Shown here: one piece after another, positions 1 to 5,230 of the stretch
Layout of the letters: each line of letters begins with the position of its first letter
Numbering within the stretch: the first letter of the stretch is position 1
Origin: Nitrospirota bacterium
GTDB lineage: Bacteria; Nitrospirota; Thermodesulfovibrionia; Thermodesulfovibrionales; UBA6898
Reading direction: 5' to 3'
Assembly: GCA_021787505.1 (NCBI GenBank)
Contig: JAJYLU010000180.1
Span: forward strand, 1 to 5,230
DNA: 5,230 nucleotides
The notes under the pieces: generated by a model
What the model was told of the DNA's origin: nothing
Seen by the model: the letters and a program-made list of their open reading frames with translations, nothing else
The model's database searches: none
Position numbers and translations under genes: made by a program

Positions 1-2585
1 CGATCGCGTATGAGCTCAGCCATAAAATGCAAGGGACCGATGCGCAACTCCCATTCCTCCAAATCGCGGAGCATTTGCATCCTAAGAGGATAATCAACGG
101 GCCTCCTGTTGTCCGGGTCGACAAGGCTGAATTCCCACAGCTCCGTGCCCTGAAAGAAGTCCGGGACTCCGGGCGAGGCGATCTTAAGCAGCGTTTGTGA
201 AAGGGAGTTGAACATCCCGCAGTGAGAAACCCTCTTTTGGAACTGAAGGAAATCGTCGAGGAAAGAGTTATCAGGACGGGGGTCAGCAATCCTCCGGACA
301 AATTCCCTTACGCCCTCCTCATAGGCCGCGTTCGGACTAGTCCAGCTCGAATTGATTTTGGCCTCTCTAAGCGCCTTGATCATGTATTCCTCGATCCTTG
401 AGGTGTATTCCGCGAGTTCTTTCCTGCCCATCTCCCCCAGGGGCCACGTTCCTGCAAGTGTCTGATAGAGGAGATATTCCTCGTTTCTGTCAGGGGCCGG
501 CTGACCCTCTACGAGAGGTTTCTTTCTCCTGTTCGCCCGGGCCCATGCCGTAAGCCCGCGCCTCCATTCGCCCGGTATCTCTGAGATGACGTTAATCCTC
601 GCCCTCACGTCTTCGCCCCTCTTTGTATCGTGGGTCGATGAGGCGATGAGGGTATGAGGCCAGTACTTTATCCTCTCGATATTCTGGCCATGGAACGCGT
701 CGAGAGGGGCACCGAACTTCTCTGGGCTTCCTCCCACCTCGTTGAGCGAGACAAACCGGTTGAAGGCGTAAAATGCGGTATCCTCGACGCCCTTGGCCAT
801 GACGGGACCGGTGATCTGCTGAAACCGCATGGTAAAATCGAGCCACGCCTCTTTCTCCTCTGCGCCAATCCCCTGTGGATAATTGAGGAGGAGGACGTCC
901 ATCAGGAAATCGAATATCGAGGGGCTGACTGCCGGATTTCTCTTCTTCGCCTTCGAGACCGCCTGTTCTATATACCGCCGGTCCCTGTCGTCGACGCCTG
1001 AACGGCTGCTGTACGCCCGATAAACCGGAAAAAAGGCTATCGTGTCGATGACCGTCGTGGTAAGACTGTTCAGGGTAAAATCTCTGGTCAGTCTGTTCGT
1101 CTCGGAGATGCTGTCCAGAATATGGCCGAGAGTATTGATCTCGCCCGCCATAGCCACTTTCATGATCAGCCTCTTCTTCTCATAAACGCGCTCCTGAAAA
1201 TCCGTTGTCATCCCCGTAAATTTCTTATAGAGGACGTCGAACTTCTTCGCGTTGTCCATGTCGATAAATATGCCGTTAAGCGTATTCAGGAAGGTATATC
1301 CCGTTGTGCCGTAAACAGGCCAATCCGCCGGGAGTCTCTCGCCCTTCATGAGGATCTTCTCGGCCACGAGATAGAAGGGCAAGGGATCAGCGACCGGCAT
1401 GGTCCCTCCCACGGCCTTGTCCGAATCGGCATCTCCTTCGCTTCCGGGGTAACGGGGGGGAACATCAGCGGTATCACGCGCATCATGGCCCGACTCGATA
1501 AGGCATCCGCGCTGAATATCGCGGAGGTATTCGGATGGGTTGTAAAGCCCGTCAGCGTGATCGACCCGCAGGCCGGTGATCTTCCCCTCCCCGATCAGTC
1601 TGAAAACGAGCCGGTGGGTCTCTTCAAAAACCTCCGGTCTCTCCACGCGCAACGCAGCCAGCTCATTGATATCGAAGAACCTCCTGTAATTGATTTCGTC
1701 AATGGCAACACGCCAGTCTGATAGACGGTACACCTGCTCCGAAAGGAGGCCGTCAAGCAGATCAAAGCTTTCAGACTGCCCCCTGACACCGTTAAAGATG
1801 CTTATGTTTTCGTCGATGAAACGACTTACCGGGAGACTCTTTTTCTTGAGGCTCCCAAGCCTTTTTTTCGATATCTCCTTTTCCCTTGAGCGTTCGTCAA
1901 CCTGCTCTTTGTCCCTCTCTGTGTAATGGGGCAGATGGGAAAGGGCGGTCATGATGCTCCTCAGCTCAACTAAATCCGGGGCTTCGTCGCCCAGAGACTC
2001 CCGAAGGGTATCGATGCGATGCCCCAAAACCGCCTGGTATGTCTCGGGCCTTATGGGGAAGCGGTGTTCGTGGTAGTCTATGAAAAAACCGGCATCGGCA
2101 TGGGTGAGGACAAGCTCACCATTTTCGAGGACCCTCCCGTACTGATCTCCGAGGATAGGCAGCAATACCTTGTCCTTCAGTTCCTTCTTTTCAGGGACCC
2201 AGTTGATGTCAAAAAAGTCGGAATAGGCCGAGCTCGGACCGTTTTCGAGGATATCCATCCACCATCTGTTTTCCGGACTCGCGATGCACATATGGTTCGG
2301 GACGACGTCGAGTATGTGCCCCATATCATACGTGGTGAGTTCCGAGGACAAGGCAAGAAAATCCTCTTCGGTCCCGATCTCGGGATTGAGCTGATTTTGA
2401 TCGACAATGTCGTATCCGTGGGTGCTTCCCTTTTTCGCCTTGAAATAGGGGGATGCGTAGATATCGGTAATGCCTAGTTCGTGAAGATAAGCCACGATCT
2501 TCTTTGCATCGCGAAATCTGAAGGAGCCGTTAAACTGGAGCCTGTATGTTGAGACGGGTATCCGGCAGGAGGGCGCCTCTTTCAC
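1..2585 (-). CDS. treY: Malto-oligosyltrehalose synthase (TreY), GH13 family, C-terminus cut by the left window edge
   Basis: TreY is a cytoplasmic glucosyl-transferring isomerase. It turns the reducing-end alpha-1,4 linkage of maltodextrins into an alpha,alpha-1,1 linkage, giving the substrate of TreZ. From the GTG start the frame is open for 861 codons with no stop or shift. Visible family marks are VSTYRLQF (11-18), GSTHGYDIVD (53-62), region I DVVPNH (93-98), DEINYRRFFDINELAALR near the middle, LRVDHADGLY with the likely nucleophile D342 (1560-1562), LVAEKIL with the likely acid/base E409 (1359-1361), PVMAKGVEDTAFY, STHDTKRGEDVRAR with the third carboxylate D653 (627-629), then PGVPDFFQGTELW and LVDPDNRRPVDY close to the edge. 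The C-terminal end lies outside the window; I expect roughly 70-130 more residues, judging from long bacterial TreY proteins. The GTG start is chosen because it overlaps the treZ stop, follows a good ribosome binding site, and begins just before the conserved N-terminus; the first in-frame ATG is codon 88. The catalytic assignments rest on family knowledge, not alignment. Confidence 0.96.
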   Translation of the reverse strand, partial: MKEAPSCRIPVSTYRLQFNGSFRFRDAKKIVAYLHELGITDIYASPYFKAKKGSTHGYDIVDQNQLNPEIGTEEDFLALSSELTTYDMGHILDVVPNHMCIASPENRWWMDILENGPSSAYSDFFDINWVPEKKELKDKVLLPILGDQYGRVLENGELVLTHADAGFFIDYHEHRFPIRPETYQAVLGHRIDTLRESLGDEAPDLVELRSIMTALSHLPHYTERDKEQVDERSREKEISKKRLGSLKKKSLPVSRFIDENISIFNGVRGQSESFDLLDGLLSEQVYRLSDWRVAIDEINYRRFFDINELAALRVERPEVFEETHRLVFRLIGEGKITGLRVDHADGLYNPSEYLRDIQRGCLIESGHDARDTADVPPRYPGSEGDADSDKAVGGTMPVADPLPFYLVAEKILMKGERLPADWPVYGTTGYTFLNTLNGIFIDMDNAKKFDVLYKKFTGMTTDFQERVYEKKRLIMKVAMAGEINTLGHILDSISETNRLTRDFTLNSLTTTVIDTIAFFPVYRAYSSRSGVDDRDRRYIEQAVSKAKKRNPAVSPSIFDFLMDVLLLNYPQGIGAEEKEAWLDFTMRFQQITGPVMAKGVEDTAFYAFNRFVSLNEVGGSPEKFGAPLDAFHGQNIERIKYWPHTLIASSTHDTKRGEDVRARINVISEIPGEWRRGLTAWARANRRKKPLVEGQPAPDRNEEYLLYQTLAGTWPLGEMGRKELAEYTSRIEEYMIKALREAKINSSWTSPNAAYEEGVREFVRRIADPRPDNSFLDDFLQFQKRVSHCGMFNSLSQTLLKIASPGVPDFFQGTELWEFSLVDPDNRRPVDYPLRMQMLRDLEEWELRIGPLHFMAELIRD
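2582..2585 (-). other. treZ/treY stop-start overlap (GTGA)
   Basis: The treZ TGA (2582-2584) and the treY GTG (2583-2585) share bases as GTGA on the minus strand. Such an overlap implies that both genes sit on one transcript and that treY translation is probably coupled to termination of treZ. Here a strong ribosome binding site is present as well, so treY could also initiate on its own. Confidence 0.9.
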
Positions 2586-4483
2586 GAGAGTGTCTCCTCT
2601 AAAGCGGCCTTCCTGTAAACGACGAAACTGTGCGGGTTCATCGCCACTGAAACCCCCTCCCCCTCTGAGGTGATAACCTCCCGGGCGACACTTCCCGGCC
2701 CTTGCCACCCGCTCGAAGACGAATCTATCAACAATCTCCATGGGCCTTGCCCGGCCGGAACCGGTATTGTCGGATGCCCGCCGGAAAAGTTGAAGAGACA
2801 AAATACCTCGTCAGCGTCAACCCATCTTCTGACGAAGAGAAGGCATTCCATAGGGGACATTACCTCCATCTCCTGCTTCGATAAATTGACAAGGGAAGGC
2901 AGACCTCTCCTCAGCGCCACCACCCTCTTGTAGAATTCGAAGAGCACCTTGTGGGTCCCCTTTCCGAGGAGTCCGATATCTGTCTTCGAGCGCAAGAACG
3001 TCTCTTCAGACTGCGGGTCGGGAGGCTCGCCTTCCCATGCAAAGGATGCGAATTCATGCTGCCTGCCCTTCCTCACCGCCTCGACGAGTGCCTCTTCGCC
3101 GTGGCTTACGAAATAGAGGAAGGGGGCTGTTTCACCGTATTCCTCTCCCATGAAAAGAAGGGGGAGGGAGGGTGAAAGGATCACGACTCCGGCTGCCAGC
3201 TTGAGCTTCTCAAAAGTCAGGATGCTGCTCAGTCTGTCTCCCTTCGCCCTGTTTCCGACCTGGTCGTGGTTCTGGGAGAAGACCACGAATCCATGGGCCG
3301 GGACCTTTTCAGAGGAGTTTCCGTGGCTCCTCTTTCTGTAGGCCGAATACCTGCCGTCATAAACGAACCCCTCTCTCACCGCCTTTTCCAGGTCTTCCGT
3401 CATGCCGAAATCTTCATAATAGCCTGTCTTCTCCCCTGTCATGAGAGCGTGGAGGGAGTGGTGAAAGTCCTCATTCCACTGGCAGTCCAATCCATATCCC
3501 CCGGTTTCGGGAGCACTGACCGTCCTTGAGTCGTTGAGGTCGCTCTCGGCGATGATATAGATATATCTACCCGTTTCCTTCGCATATGTGTGGACCGCCT
3601 CAGTCAGCTCAAGCAGAAAGGGTTTTGCGCTGAAGTCGTAAATCCCGTGGATCGCATCTATCCGGAGGGCATCTATGTGAAACTCAGATATCCAGTAGAG
3701 GGCGTTTTCCGTGAAGAACCTCCTCACCTCGTCACTGTGAGGCCCGTCGAAATTGACCGCATCTCCCCAGGGAGTCCTGTACCGGTCGGTGAAATAGGGC
3801 CCGAAGGTGCTCAGGTAGTTGCCCTCCGGACCGAGGTGGTTATAGACAACGTCCAGAATAACGGCGAGCCCCCGTCTATGACATTCGTTGATCAGCATCC
3901 TGAGTCCGCCGGGGCCGCCGTAGGAATTCTGCGGGGCGAAGGGATAGACCCCGTCGTATCCCCAGTTCCGGCTGCCGGGAAACTGGGAAACCGGCATGAG
4001 TTCCACTGCGGTAACCCCCAATTCGCAGAGATGATCGAGACAGGGGATGACCGCCTCGAAGGTACCGCTCTGTGTATAAGCACCAACGTGCAGTTCATAT
4101 ATGATGAAATCGGTGAGGGGAAGTCCCCTCCATCGATCATCATCCCATGTAAATGCATGAGGGTCTACGATAGCGGAGGGACCGTGCACGCCCTCCGGCT
4201 GGAATCTCGACGCAGGGTCCGGCCTCAAGCGCCCTTCCCCGAGGTCGTAAAGATAATGTGCGCCGGGGAAAACACCATCGGCCAAGGCAAGCCAATATCC
4301 CTTCGGCCCCTTCTCCATCGGCATCATGCGTTCAGTGGCCGCAAGGACCCTGATGGATACCTCCTCGCAAAGAGGCGCCCAGACAAGAAACTCACACTTC
4401 CCGCCTCCCAGATACGTCGGGCCGATGCGTACCGGCCCCGGGACCGGACTCAAAGTACCGTCGCCGCATCTCCCTGCGCTCAT
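2582..4483 (-). CDS. treZ: Malto-oligosyltrehalose trehalohydrolase (TreZ), complete
   Basis: TreZ (GH13_10 type) hydrolyses the alpha-1,4 bond next to the terminal trehalose unit of malto-oligosyltrehalose, releasing trehalose; it acts directly after TreY in the cytoplasm. With the chosen start it is 633 residues, slightly longer than a typical TreZ (about 560-620). Order of domains: an N-terminal CBM48/isoamylase-like domain (RIGPTYLGGGKCEFLVWAP, about 19-37), the GH13 barrel from FIIYELHVGAYT, and a C-terminal beta domain (about 540-633). Barrel motifs are region I DVVYNH, region II LRIDAIH with nucleophile D276 (3656-3658), region III IIAESDLND with acid/base E313 (3545-3547), and region IV FSQNHDQVGNRAKGD with D407 (3263-3265). 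NWGYDGVYPFAP and GGYGLDCQWNEDFHHSLHAL are also typical of TreZ. The ATG at 4481-4483 overlaps the upstream stop as ATGA. An in-frame ATG at 4523-4525 would add 14 residues with no homology I recognise and no clear ribosome binding site. All catalytic residues are present, so it should be active. Confidence 0.96.
   Translation of the reverse strand: MSAGRCGDGTLSPVPGPVRIGPTYLGGGKCEFLVWAPLCEEVSIRVLAATERMMPMEKGPKGYWLALADGVFPGAHYLYDLGEGRLRPDPASRFQPEGVHGPSAIVDPHAFTWDDDRWRGLPLTDFIIYELHVGAYTQSGTFEAVIPCLDHLCELGVTAVELMPVSQFPGSRNWGYDGVYPFAPQNSYGGPGGLRMLINECHRRGLAVILDVVYNHLGPEGNYLSTFGPYFTDRYRTPWGDAVNFDGPHSDEVRRFFTENALYWISEFHIDALRIDAIHGIYDFSAKPFLLELTEAVHTYAKETGRYIYIIAESDLNDSRTVSAPETGGYGLDCQWNEDFHHSLHALMTGEKTGYYEDFGMTEDLEKAVREGFVYDGRYSAYRKRSHGNSSEKVPAHGFVVFSQNHDQVGNRAKGDRLSSILTFEKLKLAAGVVILSPSLPLLFMGEEYGETAPFLYFVSHGEEALVEAVRKGRQHEFASFAWEGEPPDPQSEETFLRSKTDIGLLGKGTHKVLFEFYKRVVALRRGLPSLVNLSKQEMEVMSPMECLLFVRRWVDADEVFCLFNFSGGHPTIPVPAGQGPWRLLIDSSSSGWQGPGSVAREVITSEGEGVSVAMNPHSFVVYRKAALEETLS
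2594..2599 (-). promoter_or_regulatory. Ribosome binding site of treY
   Basis: On the minus strand GAGGAG lies 8 bases before the GTG start of treY, inside the last codons of treZ. This strong Shine-Dalgarno match with near-ideal spacing decides in favour of the GTG start, since no ATG occurs in frame until codon 88. Confidence 0.85.
4480..4483 (-). other. treT/treZ stop-start overlap (ATGA)
   Basis: The TGA of the glycosyltransferase (4480-4482) and the preferred treZ ATG (4481-4483) overlap as ATGA on the minus strand. No strong Shine-Dalgarno sequence precedes this ATG (only a weak GATAGAG close to it), so treZ initiation probably depends on ribosomes finishing the upstream gene. This differs from the treZ/treY junction, which has a good binding site. 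Confidence 0.75.
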
Positions 4484-5230
4484 AACTCTATCACATCTTT
4501 TCCCCTGTTTTCGATGCAATACCATGCCGAGAGATAATCTCTTGTGTGGCGCGTAATGAGGAAGTTCTGCCTCACGAACTCCCTTGCGTCGGTCCCCATC
4601 TTTATCGCCATCTCAGGGTTGTTGAGCAACTGCCTGGTCCTGAAGGCTGCGCCGTCAACGGAATGGACGAGGAAGCCGGTGACCCCGTGCAGTATCTGAA
4701 GCGGAATGCCTCCGGTGGCGCCCCCGATCACCGCCTTGCCCTTCCACATCGCCTCTGAGACGGTCAGACCGAAGCCCTCCCTGACGGATTTCTGGAGGAT
4801 GACCGTTGCCAGGCGCTGGAGCGCATTGATATCCGTATCACTGAACGGGGGAAGCAGGAGGATGCGGATATCGGGGTCATCGGCGGCATAATCCCTCACC
4901 TCCTGTAAAACGATCGCGCCCTCGGGGTCATCGGTCGCAGGGCTTCCCGCAAGGACCAGGACGCAGTCATTGTACTTCTTGACGGCCCTGTATGCCTTTA
5001 TCACACCGACAGGGTCCTTGAAACGGTCAAAACGCGAGACCTGCAGCAGGATCGGCCTTTCCTTCTCCAATCCGAACCTCTCACGGACAGCCTGGATCTC
5101 CTCAGCCGAAAGCTCCCTGTTCTTCTCTGCCAGAGGATCGATTGAAGGGGGGATGATAAACTCCTCAGTTCCCATGGCCCGTGCAAACTTCGCAACTGAA
5201 AAAACAGAGGCATCGTATTTCCGGCTATAC
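4480..5230 (-). CDS. treT: TreT-like GT4 glycosyltransferase (trehalose glycosyltransferring synthase), N-terminus outside the right edge
   Basis: Characterised TreT enzymes reversibly form trehalose from NDP-glucose and glucose, with retention. The visible part is 249 residues of an expected 400 or so: the end of the N-terminal Rossmann domain and the whole donor-binding C-terminal domain. It reads into the window as SRKYDASVFSVAKFARA, so the internal ATG at 5173-5175 is not the start. Marks I recognise from archaeal and bacterial TreT are PPSIDPLAEKN, LQVSRFDRFKDP (donor phosphate-contacting R and K in GT4 enzymes), DDPEGAIVLQEV, ILQKSVREGFGLTVSEAMWK and GGATGGIPLQI. The GT4 E-x7-E motif is formed by the glutamates at 4777-4779 and 4753-4755. 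The stop codon overlaps the treZ start by four bases. Its neighbours treZ and treY support a trehalose role. The acceptor-binding half is not visible, so a related retaining trehalose phosphorylase or another GT4 specificity cannot be excluded. Confidence 0.8.
   Translation of the reverse strand, partial: YSRKYDASVFSVAKFARAMGTEEFIIPPSIDPLAEKNRELSAEEIQAVRERFGLEKERPILLQVSRFDRFKDPVGVIKAYRAVKKYNDCVLVLAGSPATDDPEGAIVLQEVRDYAADDPDIRILLLPPFSDTDINALQRLATVILQKSVREGFGLTVSEAMWKGKAVIGGATGGIPLQILHGVTGFLVHSVDGAAFRTRQLLNNPEMAIKMGTDAREFVRQNFLITRHTRDYLSAWYCIENRGKDVIEL

Noticed and set aside
1362..1559. A possible novel insertion in TreY: 67 residues separate the presumed nucleophile and acid/base, against about 27 in the Sulfolobus enzyme as I recall it
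   Set aside because: Long bacterial TreY proteins carry a variable, acidic, glycine- and proline-rich loop at this point, and the flanking sequence matches that long type. It looks like normal family variation.
1122..1721. A 199-codon open frame on the plus strand opposite treY, with similar ones at 654-1001 and 2019-2477
   Set aside because: All three are in the same back-to-back register with treY and have no recognisable motif or clear start signal. treY is continuous and family-like across all of them.
3590..4537. A 315-codon open frame on the plus strand, opposite treZ
   Set aside because: It lies exactly back to back in codon register with treZ, a situation that yields long false frames when the sense gene rarely uses TTA, CTA and TCA codons. 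Its translation shows no family I recognise, while treZ in the same place has every expected motif.
4530..4542. A 13-base palindrome (6-base arms around one base) near the end of the glycosyltransferase gene
   Set aside because: A 6-base-arm palindrome is expected about once in 5 kb by chance. It sits inside coding sequence for an ordinary stretch of protein, with no promoter or terminator features around it.
4870..4934. A 13-base direct repeat (4870-4882 and 4922-4934)
   Set aside because: It encodes two similar Asp-Asp-Pro segments of the glycosyltransferase in the same frame. There are only two copies and nothing else suggests a mobile or regulatory repeat.
4480..5175. Treating the ATG at 5173-5175 as the start of a complete 231-residue glycosyltransferase
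   Set aside because: The frame stays open to the right edge and the upstream residues (SRKYDASVFSVAKFARA) belong to the conserved TreT fold, so the gene is partial and this Met is internal.

Overview
The window lies entirely inside one minus-strand gene cluster for trehalose metabolism. Read in the direction of transcription (right to left) it holds three genes: the C-terminal part of a TreT-like GT4 glycosyltransferase (trehalose glycosyltransferring synthase), a complete treZ (malto-oligosyltrehalose trehalohydrolase), and treY (malto-oligosyltrehalose synthase), which runs off the left edge. The outer two genes are cut by the window edges. There is no intergenic DNA: the treT/treZ and treZ/treY junctions are 4-base stop/start overlaps (ATGA and GTGA). 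No promoter, terminator, RNA gene, mobile element, CRISPR array or long repeat is visible, so the operon's control region must lie to the right of the window and its end to the left.

How the genes work together: TreY isomerises the reducing-end alpha-1,4 bond of a malto-oligosaccharide to an alpha,alpha-1,1 bond, and TreZ then hydrolyses the adjacent alpha-1,4 bond to release trehalose. Together they convert glycogen-type glucan into trehalose. Characterised TreT enzymes join (or, in reverse, split) trehalose using NDP-glucose and glucose. The cluster therefore appears to link a glucan-derived and a nucleotide-sugar-derived route to the same disaccharide. The likely roles are compatible solute or carbon storage; this is inference.

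Organism: the base composition is moderately GC-rich (mid-50s per cent by eye, not counted). TreY is of the long bacterial type rather than the short Sulfolobus type. The three-gene layout suggests a Gram-negative bacterium, possibly Nitrospirota or Desulfobacterota, but the sequence does not fix the taxon and this is a weak guess.

I translated the treY frame by hand across its whole visible length. It is open and family-like throughout, with no frameshift. treZ is intact with all GH13 catalytic motifs. I see no sign of a previously undescribed system. The points worth a second look are the pairing of two trehalose routes, the translational coupling, and two start-codon questions.
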